Positions 40,698 to 47,634 of a stretch of 64,000 nucleotides of DNA are shown here, piece by piece. The translations under genes were made by a program, and so were the position numbers. The notes below the pieces were generated by a model. The model was given only the letters and a program-made list of their open reading frames with translations. It did no database searches and was not told the DNA's origin. Numbering within the stretch: position 1 is the first letter of the stretch; every line of letters begins with the position of its first letter. Source of the DNA: Thermocatellispora tengchongensis. Lineage in GTDB: Bacteria > Actinomycetota > Actinomycetes > Streptosporangiales > Streptosporangiaceae. The stretch covers positions 111,700 through 175,699 of the forward strand of contig NZ_JACHGN010000025.1 of the NCBI RefSeq assembly GCF_014202315.1, given 5' to 3'.

Positions 40698-40745
40698 TAT
40701 CGATATGAGCACAAGATCACGGGTTGTGGCCTATATCGCGATATA
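40698..40745. promoter_or_regulatory. AT-rich palindromes before the GlxA-type regulator
   Basis: TATCGATA (40698-40705) and TATATCGCGATATA (40732-40745) are perfect palindromes sharing the half-site CGATAT. They sit between the divergent membrane gene and the regulator, and are conspicuous in otherwise GC-rich DNA. They are candidate operators of the adjacent AraC-type protein. Confidence 0.5.
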
Positions 40746-40760
40746 TGCAAGGATTGGGCC

Positions 40761-41723
40761 ATGCATCGCGTCGCCGTGCTGGCCATGCCCGGGGTCTATC
40801 CGTTCGAGCTGGGCGTCCCGACCCGGATCTTCCACGCCGCCACCGACGCCGCCAGCGGCAAACGGCTGTATGAGGTGACCGTGTGCACGGCCGACGGGCG
40901 GCCGGTGCCGACCAACGCCGGATACTCCATCGCGGTGGAGCACGACGCGTCCGCGATCGACGACGCCGACACCGTGGTCGTGACGCCGGCGCAGGGGGCG
41001 TACCAGTTCCCGGGGCCGGGCGAGCTGCAGCCCGAGATCGCCGGGGCGCTGGCGCGGGTGAAGCCGGGGGCGCGGCTGGTGTCGATCTGCACCGCCTCGT
41101 ACGTCCTGGCCGCCGCGGGCCTGCTGGACGGCCGGCCCGCGACCACGCACTGGTGGCACACCGCCCACTTCCAGCGCACCTTCCCCGATGTCAAGGTCGA
41201 TCCGGACGTGCTGTTCGTGGACGACGGCGACGTGCTCACCTCGGCCGGGGTCGCCGCGGGGGTGGACCTGTGCCTGCACCTCGTACGCCGCGACTTCGGC
41301 AGCGAGGTGGCCAACCGGGTCGCGCGGTCGTGCGTGGTGCCGCCGTGGCGGGACGGCGGGCAGGCGCAGTACATCGAGCGGCCCGTGCCCGGCCCGTCCA
41401 TGGCCTCCACCGCGCCCACCCGGGCCTGGGCCCTGGAGCGGCTGGGCGAGCCGCTGCAGCTCGCCGACCTGGCCGCGCACGCGCAGATGAGCCGGCGTAC
41501 GTTCACCCGGCGCTTCCGGGAGGAGGTCGGCATGAGCCCCGGCCAGTGGCTGGTCCGCCAACGGGTCGAGCTGGCCAGGCACCTGCTGGAGGAGACCGAC
41601 CTCCCGGTGGACCGGATCGCCGCCGAGGCCGGGTTCGGCACCGGCGCCTCGTTGCGGCAGCACCTGTCGGCGGTGGTCGGGGTGTCGCCGCTGGCGTACC
41701 GGCGGACCTTCAGGAAGGTATGA
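40761..41723 (+). CDS. GlxA-family AraC-type regulator with DJ-1/PfpI domain
   Basis: A 320-residue regulator. Residues about 1-185 form a DJ-1/PfpI amidotransferase-like domain (VAVLAMPGVYPFELGVPTRI; the elbow is SICTASYVLAAAGLLDG with Cys). About 215-315 form two AraC helix-turn-helices (LADLAAHAQMSRRTFTRRF and RIAAEAGFGTGASLRQHLS). Ligand and targets are unknown. ATG 40761 is the natural family N-terminus. Palindromes upstream suggest autoregulation. Confidence 0.87.
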   Translation: MHRVAVLAMPGVYPFELGVPTRIFHAATDAASGKRLYEVTVCTADGRPVPTNAGYSIAVEHDASAIDDADTVVVTPAQGAYQFPGPGELQPEIAGALARVKPGARLVSICTASYVLAAAGLLDGRPATTHWWHTAHFQRTFPDVKVDPDVLFVDDGDVLTSAGVAAGVDLCLHLVRRDFGSEVANRVARSCVVPPWRDGGQAQYIERPVPGPSMASTAPTRAWALERLGEPLQLADLAAHAQMSRRTFTRRFREEVGMSPGQWLVRQRVELARHLLEETDLPVDRIAAEAGFGTGASLRQHLSAVVGVSPLAYRRTFRKV

Positions 41724-41724
41724 G

Positions 41725-41755
41725 AAAAGGCCGGCACCCGAAGCACCGGCCTTTT
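41725..41755. terminator. Bidirectional terminator between GlxA-type gene and sseC
   Basis: AAAAGGCCGG (41725-41734) pairs perfectly with CCGGCCTTTT (41746-41755), giving U-tracts in both directions. It separates convergent genes and is the cleanest intrinsic terminator in the window. Confidence 0.9.
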
Positions 41756-41769
41756 CTTTCAGTAAGCGA

Positions 41770-42078
41770 TCAGACGGCTACCTGGAGCTGGGCGACCTCG
41801 CCGAGCTTGGCCTCGACGGGGACGTCCTTGGTGACCCCGCCGCCCGCGATGATGCGGACGGTCCAGGAGCCGGGCGCGGCGAAGAAGCGGAAGATGCCCT
41901 CGTCGGACACCACGACCTCGCCGGTGAACTCACCCGAGCCGTCCAGCAGCCGCGCGTAGGCGGTGCCGGTCGGGCCGGTGACGACGCCCTGGATCACGGC
42001 CTGCGTGGACAGGTCGATCCCGGCGGGCAGCTCGACGGTCTGCTCGGGCGCGGCGCACCCATTGGAAACGGTGGTCAT
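41770..42078 (-). CDS. sseC: DUF1416 protein, sulfur-operon (SseC)
   Basis: A 102-residue DUF1416 protein, mostly beta (IQGVVTGPTGTAYARLLDGS; FRFFAAPGSWTVRIIAGGG). It is the usual downstream partner of the SseA sulfurtransferase in actinobacteria. The start codon overlaps the sseA stop. Its function is not defined; an association with sulfur transfer rests on operon structure. Confidence 0.88.
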   Translation of the reverse strand: MTTVSNGCAAPEQTVELPAGIDLSTQAVIQGVVTGPTGTAYARLLDGSGEFTGEVVVSDEGIFRFFAAPGSWTVRIIAGGGVTKDVPVEAKLGEVAQLQVAV

Positions 42079-42917
42079 CAGCGGGCCTCCCCCAACTCGA
42101 TCGGCACGCCCACGAGCGAGCCGTACTCGGTCCAGGAACCGTCGTAGTTCTTCACGTTGGGCTGCCCGAGGATCTCGTGCAGCACGAACCAGGTGTGCGC
42201 GGAGCGCTCACCGATGCGGCAGTAGGCGATGGTGTCCTTGCCGAAGTCGACGCCGGCCTCGCTGTAGAGCTTCTTCAGGTCGTCGTCGGACTTGAAGGTG
42301 CCGTCGTCGTTCGCGGCCTTGGACCACGGGATGTTGCGCGCGGTGGGCACGTGGCCGCCGCGCTGCGCCTGCTCCTGCGGCAGGTGGGCCGGGGCGAGCA
42401 GCTTGCCGGTGAACTCGTCGGGCGAGCGCACGTCGACCAGGTTGAGCTTGCCGATCGCGGCCACGACGTCGTCGCGGAAGGCGCGGATCGAGTGGTCCTG
42501 CTCCTGCGCGACGTAGGTGGTCGCGGGGCGCTGCGGGACCTCGGTGACCAGCTCGCGGGAGTCGAGCTCCCACTTCTTGCGGCCGCCGTCGAGCAGCTTC
42601 ACGTTCTGGTGGCCGTACAGCTTGAAGTACCAGTAGGCGTAGGCCGCGAACCAGTTGTTGTTGCCACCGTAGAGCACGACCGTGTCGTCGTTGGCGATGC
42701 CGCGCTCCGAAAGCAGGGCCTCGAAACCGGCCTTGTCCACGAAGTCGCGGCGAACCGGGTCCTGCAGGTCCTTCTTCCAGTCGATCTTCACGGCGCCACG
42801 GATGTGGCCCTTGTCGTAGGCGCTGGTGTCCTCGTCGACCTCGACGAGCACCACGCCCGGGGTGTCCAGGTTGGCCTCGACCCAGTCTGCGTCCACCAGT
42901 GCGGCGGAACGGCTCAT
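42078..42917 (-). CDS. sseA: Thiosulfate/mercaptopyruvate sulfurtransferase
   Basis: A 279-residue protein of two rhodanese domains (about 1-125 and 150-275). The persulfide-forming Cys lies in AYCRIGERSAHTW of the second domain, with YGGNNNWFAAYAYW in the inactive first domain. It moves sulfane sulfur from thiosulfate or mercaptopyruvate to acceptors. The DUF4395 gene precedes it by 12 bases and sseC overlaps its end. The whole operon sits behind a cysteine-containing leader peptide. Confidence 0.93.
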   Translation of the reverse strand: MSRSAALVDADWVEANLDTPGVVLVEVDEDTSAYDKGHIRGAVKIDWKKDLQDPVRRDFVDKAGFEALLSERGIANDDTVVLYGGNNNWFAAYAYWYFKLYGHQNVKLLDGGRKKWELDSRELVTEVPQRPATTYVAQEQDHSIRAFRDDVVAAIGKLNLVDVRSPDEFTGKLLAPAHLPQEQAQRGGHVPTARNIPWSKAANDDGTFKSDDDLKKLYSEAGVDFGKDTIAYCRIGERSAHTWFVLHEILGQPNVKNYDGSWTEYGSLVGVPIELGEAR

Positions 42918-42929
42918 GGAATCCTCCGG

Positions 42930-43331
42930 TTATCGGATAGCGGCGGGCAATATACGGCGAATGATCAGGTACATCTCGCAGCCCAGGCAGAAGCCGAAGG
43001 CCGCGTTGAGAAAGGCGGCGAACAGGGCGGCGGCCGTCGCGGCGAGCGCGAGCGGCGTGATCTGCGCGATAAACCCGACCAGCCCCACGATGGCGAAGAC
43101 CAGGCCCACCCCCTGCGCGAAGCGCGGCGGGGCGGGATCCTCAAGCTCGCCGGGCGGGCTCGTGACGAGCGCCCGGAACAACGGCTTGTACGGCGAGACC
43201 CCGGCGAGGCCGAGCGCGAACACCACGGCCTGCGCGGCCAGCAGCCAGACGCTGCCGGTCACCAGGACGACGGCGAGCACCACGGTCGTGATGGACGCGG
43301 CGAACCGCGTGAAACGGGGATCGATCTGCAT
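42930..43331 (-). CDS. DUF4395-family membrane protein
   Basis: A 133-residue protein with about four hydrophobic segments and the family N-terminus QIDPRFTRFAASIT. CLGCEMYLIIRRI near the C-terminus supplies a CxxC at the membrane edge that might carry sulfur. It is the first full gene of the sseA-sseC operon and has CAGGAG before the ATG. A role in sulfur movement is inferred from the operon. Confidence 0.85.
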   Translation of the reverse strand: MQIDPRFTRFAASITTVVLAVVLVTGSVWLLAAQAVVFALGLAGVSPYKPLFRALVTSPPGELEDPAPPRFAQGVGLVFAIVGLVGFIAQITPLALAATAAALFAAFLNAAFGFCLGCEMYLIIRRILPAAIR

Positions 43332-43389
43332 CGCGGGATGCTCCTGAAGGGTGTCGAATATGCGGCGCGAGGGCCGCGCGAGATCGCCC

Positions 43390-43473
43390 TCAGGAAATGC
43401 GACAGAGCGCGGTGGCGACGCGGCAGAAGTCGACCGCTCGCCGCTTGGTGAGCAGCTCTGTCGTGGGATTCAC
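43390..43473 (-). CDS. Leaderless cysteine leader peptide of the sulfurtransferase operon
   Basis: GTG 43473 opens 27 codons ending in TGA, reading MNPTTELLTKRRAVDFCRVA then TALCRIS. The C-terminal Cys-Arg pairs (FCR and LCR) match the small leader peptides found before actinobacterial sulfur genes, where stalling at Cys codons is known or proposed to adjust expression to cysteine supply. TAATGT ends seven bases upstream, so the ribosome would start at the 5' end of the mRNA. The DUF4395 start lies 58 bases downstream. Confidence 0.75.
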   Translation of the reverse strand: MNPTTELLTKRRAVDFCRVATALCRIS

Positions 43474-43488
43474 GGTAATGACATTACC
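43474..43488 (-). promoter_or_regulatory. 15-bp palindrome over the -10 of the cysteine leader
   Basis: GGTAATGACATTACC is a perfect 7-bp-arm palindrome covering the -10 TAATGT and abutting the GTG of the leader peptide. Repressor binding here would block the operon completely. This would add a transcriptional switch to the leader-peptide one; the regulator is unknown. Confidence 0.65.
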
Positions 43489-43546
43489 CCCCGTCTCGCC
43501 GTCTGTCACATCCCGTCCGGTTTTTGAGACGGTCCGCAAGAGGTGA

Positions 43547-43987
43547 TCACCCCTCGATCGCCGCGCCGAGTGCGGCGATCACGTCGGCCTTGCGCGGCGT
43601 GCCGGAGGCCCGTTTCACGATCGCGCCGGAGGCGTCCAGGACGAAGACGGTCGGGGTGCGCACGACGTTCAGCTCGCGTACCAGGTCGAGCCGCGACTCG
43701 GCGTCGATCTCGACGTGCGCGACACCGGGCACCATGGCCGCGACCTCGGCGAGGACGCGCCGGGTGGCGCGGCAGGGCTGGCAGAAGGCGGTGGAGAACT
43801 GCACCAGCGTGGCCCGCTCGCCCAGCCGGTCCTTCAGCTCGCCCGTCAACCCGCCCATCGGCTCGCCCGGCATGCCCGCCTCCTGTGACTCCCGCAGTCT
43901 GCCGTCGCGGCGCAGCCGTACCACGCCGACCAGGGTTCCGAGAAGCAGGGCGCCGGCGAGCGCCCACCAACCTGCCATTCCGGTCAT
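43547..43987 (-). CDS. Membrane-tethered thioredoxin-like protein
   Basis: 146 residues: an N-terminal hydrophobic helix (about 5-22), a Gly/Arg/Glu-rich spacer and a thioredoxin fold with FSTAFCQPCRATRRVLAE (CQPC active site) and the cis-proline motif VRTPTVFVLDASG. It probably faces the exterior as a disulfide reductase or isomerase. It lies upstream of, and on the same strand as, the sulfurtransferase operon but is separated by that operon's own promoter. Two Met codons (43987 and 43978) could be the start. Confidence 0.85.
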   Translation of the reverse strand: MTGMAGWWALAGALLLGTLVGVVRLRRDGRLRESQEAGMPGEPMGGLTGELKDRLGERATLVQFSTAFCQPCRATRRVLAEVAAMVPGVAHVEIDAESRLDLVRELNVVRTPTVFVLDASGAIVKRASGTPRKADVIAALGAAIEG

Positions 43988-44036
43988 CGCTGAACAGCAA
44001 CCAGCGCGGGCGGCCGGTTCTTCCCCCGCCGTGCCC

Positions 44037-44945
44037 TCAACGCGGGACCCGGATCGTCAGCAGGCGCTCACCGGCGGACGTCATCACCTCGAACCGGACG
44101 ATCTGCCCCGGCGCGAGGCTGGTGTTGCCGCGGTAGGGCTCCGGCTCGGCGTACCCGTCCTCGGGCACCTGCCAGCTCGCCGCGGCGTCCCTGGTGCCGT
44201 CGGCGCCGACCGCGACCAGGCTGCACCTGGTGCCCGCGGGCGCGCCGGACAGGACGACCTCGACCTCGCTGCCGCCCGCGACGGCGAACACCCGCAGGTC
44301 GGCGCGCACCCCGCCGTCCTCGCCGCTCAGCTCCAGGTTGGGGGCCACCGCGGCGCTGTCGGCCGCGCTGTCGTCCTGCCCGGGGCTCTGCTGGGGGCCG
44401 TCGCTCTGCTGGGGGCCGTCGTCCTTCTCGGCCTGGAACACCGTGTTCTCGTCACCGTTCTCATCACGGCCGGGGGACGAATCGCGCGGCCCCGGGGCGG
44501 AGCTCGCGGCCGGGGACGGGGCCTCCCTCAGCTCGGCGGCGGACGCGTCGTCCTGCGCCGAGGCGGCCTCGGGGGCGGCGGCGGTGGTGCCCTCCGAGCC
44601 GCCGCCACCGAGCAGCCCGAACCCGGACGTGACCACACCACCGCCGATGACGACGGCCGCCGCCGCGGACGCGGCCACCAGCACCAGCCGGGCCCGGCGC
44701 CGCCGCGCGGCCCTGGCCTTGAGCAGCCGATCCAGTACGGCGTGCGGCGGGCTGGCCGCGTGCCGTACGTCCTGCTCGGACACCATCGCCAGGAACGGCG
44801 GGACCCCGGACAGCTCCTCGTACTCCGCGCGGCACGCCTCGCACGCGGCGAGGTGCGCCTCCACGACCACGGCCTCCTCCGGCTCCAGCGCGCCGAGCGC
44901 GTGGACGCCGAGGGACATGCGCGTCTCCTCGCAGTCGCCGCTCAT
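44037..44945 (-). CDS. Zinc-finger anti-sigma factor, single-pass membrane protein
   Basis: 302 residues. An N-terminal anti-sigma domain with the zinc motif HLAACEACRAEYEEL, a membrane helix (about 85-107; LVLVAASAAAAVVIGGGVV), an acidic Gln/Asp/Ser-rich linker and a beta-rich extracytoplasmic sensor. It should hold the adjacent ECF sigma factor inactive until regulated proteolysis or conformational release. Its start overlaps the sigma stop in ATGA. Confidence 0.88.
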   Translation of the reverse strand: MSGDCEETRMSLGVHALGALEPEEAVVVEAHLAACEACRAEYEELSGVPPFLAMVSEQDVRHAASPPHAVLDRLLKARAARRRRARLVLVAASAAAAVVIGGGVVTSGFGLLGGGGSEGTTAAAPEAASAQDDASAAELREAPSPAASSAPGPRDSSPGRDENGDENTVFQAEKDDGPQQSDGPQQSPGQDDSAADSAAVAPNLELSGEDGGVRADLRVFAVAGGSEVEVVLSGAPAGTRCSLVAVGADGTRDAAASWQVPEDGYAEPEPYRGNTSLAPGQIVRFEVMTSAGERLLTIRVPR

Positions 44946-45505
44946 GGCGCCAGCCCCCGCTCCTCCAGCGCCAGTTTCAGCGCCCGCAGCGCGTAGTACG
45001 TGCGGGACTTGACGGTCCCGGCCGGGATGCCGAGCGCCTGCGCCGCCTCCTTCACCGATCTCCCCCGGTAGTAGACCTCCATCAGCACGTCGCGATGCTC
45101 CGGTCGCAGCGCGGCGAGCGCGTCGGCGACCGCCCAGGACTCCACCGCCCGCTCCAGCTCGTCGTCCGCCGGCAGCACCGCCAGCGCCTCGTCACCCGTC
45201 TCCGGGGGGCGCGACCTGCGCGCCCGGTGCTGATCGACGACGAGGTTGCGCGCGACCGTGAACAGCCACGCGCGTACGGGCCGGCCGGCGAGCGCGTCGG
45301 GATGCCGCCACGCCCGCAGCAGCGTCTCCTGCACCACATCCTCCGCTCGCCCCGGGTCTCCGGTCAGTCGCAGCACGTATCCGTAGAGGGGCCCTCCGTG
45401 ATCGTCGAAAAGGGCCCTGATGAGCTGTTCGTCGGTGGTTCCGGCTGGGCTCACATCCCCATCACGTACGCCGCGCGCCTCCGGTTCACTGCCTGAGCGG
45501 GACAT
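44942..45505 (-). CDS. ECF sigma factor paired with a membrane anti-sigma
   Basis: A 187-residue sigma factor with region 2 (LFDDHGGPLYGYVLRLTGDP, AEDVVQETLLRAWRHP) and region 4 (LRPEHRDVLMEVYYRGRSVK, LGIPAGTVKSRTYYALRAL). It resembles the SigL/SigK ECF group. From ATG 45505 it overlaps the upstream DUF2993 gene by 20 bases; GTG 45454 is an alternative start. The ATGA overlap with the anti-sigma gene indicates coupled, near-equimolar synthesis. Confidence 0.9.
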   Translation of the reverse strand: MSRSGSEPEARGVRDGDVSPAGTTDEQLIRALFDDHGGPLYGYVLRLTGDPGRAEDVVQETLLRAWRHPDALAGRPVRAWLFTVARNLVVDQHRARRSRPPETGDEALAVLPADDELERAVESWAVADALAALRPEHRDVLMEVYYRGRSVKEAAQALGIPAGTVKSRTYYALRALKLALEERGLAP

Positions 45506-46172
45506 CTCGCGCCTCGCCCGTCACCCGCAGGCCGTCGGGAACGCTCTCGACCGCGGTCACCTTCAGGTCCAGCGGCAGGTTCTCGACCGGGATCGTGTAC
45601 GTCAGCGTCCGGCTCGCGTTGGCGGGCACCGGGATGCCGCCGGCCACCGTGACCCGCGCGGGCGACAGCCGGATCGCGCCGTCCACGACCTCGACCTTCA
45701 CGTCCGCCTGGACCGGGACCGGCACCCCGCGCACGGTGATCTCGCTGCGCACCTTGAGGGTCTCGCCGCCGTCGCCGGAGATCTCCACCCCGTCGGGCGC
45801 CCGGTCGCGGATGGTCTCCATCGGAATCACGACGGACCCGGTGACGCGGTCGGCCCTGATGTCGGCGGCGGCGGGGTTCTGGATCAGGTCGGCGAGCGAC
45901 GCGGTCACGCCGTACAGGGTGGCGTCCACGTCGGACAGGCGCACGCCCTCGCGGGTCAGCGAGCCGAGGTCCACCGCGATCTCCTGGTAGCGGCCGGCCA
46001 CGGCCTGGGTGAGGAAGGGGATGCCCTCGATGGTGACCGCGGGCGGGGTGGACAGGTCGTATTGGGCGGCGAGCTGGCGGGCGATCTCGCGCTGGGCCCC
46101 GGAGACGGCCACCCGGTCGAGCACGGCGAGCAGGATGACCACCAGGACCAGAAACACGACCAGCTTGCGCAT
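45486..46172 (-). CDS. DUF2993/LmeA-like lipid-binding protein
   Basis: 228 residues with an N-terminal signal or anchor (KLVVFLVLVVILLAVLDRVA) and a DUF2993 domain (REIARQLAAQYDLSTPPAVT, IEGIPFLTQAVAGRYQEIAV). Mycobacterial LmeA of this family binds phosphatidylinositides and supports lipomannan maturation. GAGGGAG precedes the ATG. Overlap with the ECF sigma gene suggests an envelope-stress context, but the direct role here is inference. Confidence 0.87.
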   Translation of the reverse strand: MRKLVVFLVLVVILLAVLDRVAVSGAQREIARQLAAQYDLSTPPAVTIEGIPFLTQAVAGRYQEIAVDLGSLTREGVRLSDVDATLYGVTASLADLIQNPAAADIRADRVTGSVVIPMETIRDRAPDGVEISGDGGETLKVRSEITVRGVPVPVQADVKVEVVDGAIRLSPARVTVAGGIPVPANASRTLTYTIPVENLPLDLKVTAVESVPDGLRVTGEARDVPLRQ

Positions 46173-46314
46173 GGCACTCCCTCGCTCCTCGGCCCGCCGG
46201 GCTTCCCACCCGACCCTACGGACGCCACGGCCCCGCCGCCGGCGAACGCCGCATCTCCGGCGCGATCATCACTTCCCCTGCGCCACACGGCTAACCGGCC
46301 GCCGCGAAAAAGGA

Positions 46315-46566
46315 TCATCCGCCGGCGAAAGGCGGCAGCACCTCGACGGTGGCGCCGTCGGGGAGGGCGACGCTCTCGTGCGGTCGTTTGCCGACCGGAT
46401 CGCCGTTGACGAGAAATGACGATCGTGCGACAACACGTGCGAGTTCATCGCGATTTAGTGTGACTTTCGTCATTAAATCGTGCAGGTTGGCGGCATCGAA
46501 GGGCTCCTCCGCGACACCCGCCGCGTCCTTCGCCGCCGCCCAGTACCGAATCTTTCCTCGTCCCAT
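46315..46566 (-). CDS. MoaD/ThiS-family sulfur-carrier protein
   Basis: An 83-residue beta-grasp protein (KIRYWAAAKDAAGVAEEPFD; FLVNGDPVGKRPHESVALPD) that ends in Gly-Gly (LPPFAGG), the site of thiocarboxylation by a MoeB-like enzyme. It probably carries sulfur for molybdopterin synthesis. ATG 46566 is chosen over an upstream in-frame codon because GAGGAAGGA precedes it and the fold starts there. It is divergent from glnR. Confidence 0.84.
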   Translation of the reverse strand: MGRGKIRYWAAAKDAAGVAEEPFDAANLHDLMTKVTLNRDELARVVARSSFLVNGDPVGKRPHESVALPDGATVEVLPPFAGG

Positions 46567-46674
46567 GGGGTATCCGTCCTTCCTCACACCATCATCCGCC
46601 AGTTGTGCGCACTTCTTAACATGTGAGGCGCTGTTCACCCGGCGGACCCGCCCTGGACGCGCAACACACGTCGG

Positions 46675-46720
46675 CTATCCTCACTTACTACGGGACCTGG
46701 GCGATGTAGCCCCCGGGTCC
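46675..46720 (+). promoter_or_regulatory. glnR promoter -10 and leader hairpin
   Basis: TATCCT at 46675-46680 is a good -10. The expected leader folds as GGACC (46693-46697) with GGTCC (46716-46720), and inner GGGC/GCCC. The stem precedes the glnR ribosome site by about 40 bases. It may stabilise the mRNA or have a regulatory role. Confidence 0.45.
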
Positions 46721-46773
46721 TTACGTGTTTGTACGGCTACCGCCGTCAAGACGCGGGAAGGAGGCGGAGCCTA

Positions 46774-47487
46774 GTGAGCAACCTGCTCCTGCTCACCAAC
46801 GCCCTGGAGCCGTCCGCCGAGGTGCTCCCAGCGCTCGGACTGCTGCTGCACTCGGTGCGGGTCGCACCTGCGGAGGCGTCCGCGCTGATCGACGCCCCGC
46901 CGGCGGACGCCGTGCTGGTCGACGCACGGCGTGAGCTGGTCCAGGCCAAGGGCCTGTGCCGGCTGCTGCGGACGACGGGCATCGACTGCCCGCTCATGGT
47001 GATCGTCACCGAGGGCGGCCTGGCGGCGATGACGGCCGAATGGGGGGCCGACGACGTCATCCTCGACAGCGCCGGGCCGGCCGAGGTGGAGGCACGGCTG
47101 AGGATGGCCATGGGCAGGCTGTCGCTGGCGGCGACGGAGGAGGTGCCCGACGAGATCCGCAGCGGAGACCTGTCCATCGACGAGGCGACCTACACCGCCC
47201 GCCTGCGCGGCCGCGCGCTGGACCTGACGTTCAAGGAGTTCGAGCTGCTGAAGTACCTCGCGCAGCACCCCGGCCGGGTCTTCACCCGCGCCCAGTTGCT
47301 GCAGGAGGTCTGGGGCTACGACTACTTCGGCGGCACCAGGACCGTCGATGTGCACGTCCGCCGGCTGCGCGCCAAGCTCGGCGCGGAGTACGAGTCGCTG
47401 ATCGGCACCGTCCGCAACGTGGGCTACCGCTTCGTGCCCGACCGCGGCGACCAGAACACCGACGAGCGCGAGCCCGCACACCACTGA
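46774..47487 (+). CDS. glnR: GlnR, global nitrogen response regulator
   Basis: A 237-residue OmpR-type regulator with an atypical receiver ([20 protein letters not shown]) that lacks the usual phosphorylation pocket of paired systems, and a winged helix ([38 protein letters not shown]). It closely matches streptomycete GlnR, which controls glnA, amtB, nirB and other nitrogen genes and has no cognate kinase. GTG 46774 follows AAGGAGGCGG. No histidine-kinase gene is adjacent, as expected. Confidence 0.94.
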   Translation: MSNLLLLTNALEPSAEVLPALGLLLHSVRVAPAEASALIDAPPADAVLVDARRELVQAKGLCRLLRTTGIDCPLMVIVTEGGLAAMTAEWGADDVILDSAGPAEVEARLRMAMGRLSLAATEEVPDEIRSGDLSIDEATYTARLRGRALDLTFKEFELLKYLAQHPGRVFTRAQLLQEVWGYDYFGGTRTVDVHVRRLRAKLGAEYESLIGTVRNVGYRFVPDRGDQNTDEREPAHH

Positions 47488-47565
47488 CCAGGCGCGCCAC
47501 CGACAAGGCGAGCCACCGACGAGACGCGCCACCAACGAGGCGCACGGCGCGCGCCACCGACGAGA

Positions 47566-47593
47566 AGGCCGGCCCCGCGATGAGGGCCGGCCT
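47566..47593. terminator. Terminator between glnR and the nucleotidase gene
   Basis: AGGCCGGCCC (47566-47575) pairs perfectly with GGGCCGGCCT (47584-47593). It separates convergent genes. Short GC-rich repeats precede it and CTCGTCGTT-type repeats follow it. Confidence 0.75.
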
Positions 47594-47634
47594 CGTCGTT
47601 CTCGTCGTTCTCGCCGTTCTCGTCGGTCACCCGG

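Noticed and set aside
42918..43389. A metabolite riboswitch ahead of the sulfurtransferase operon
   Set aside because: The leader is short and carries a Cys-Arg peptide ORF; no conserved aptamer core such as SAM-I was recognised.
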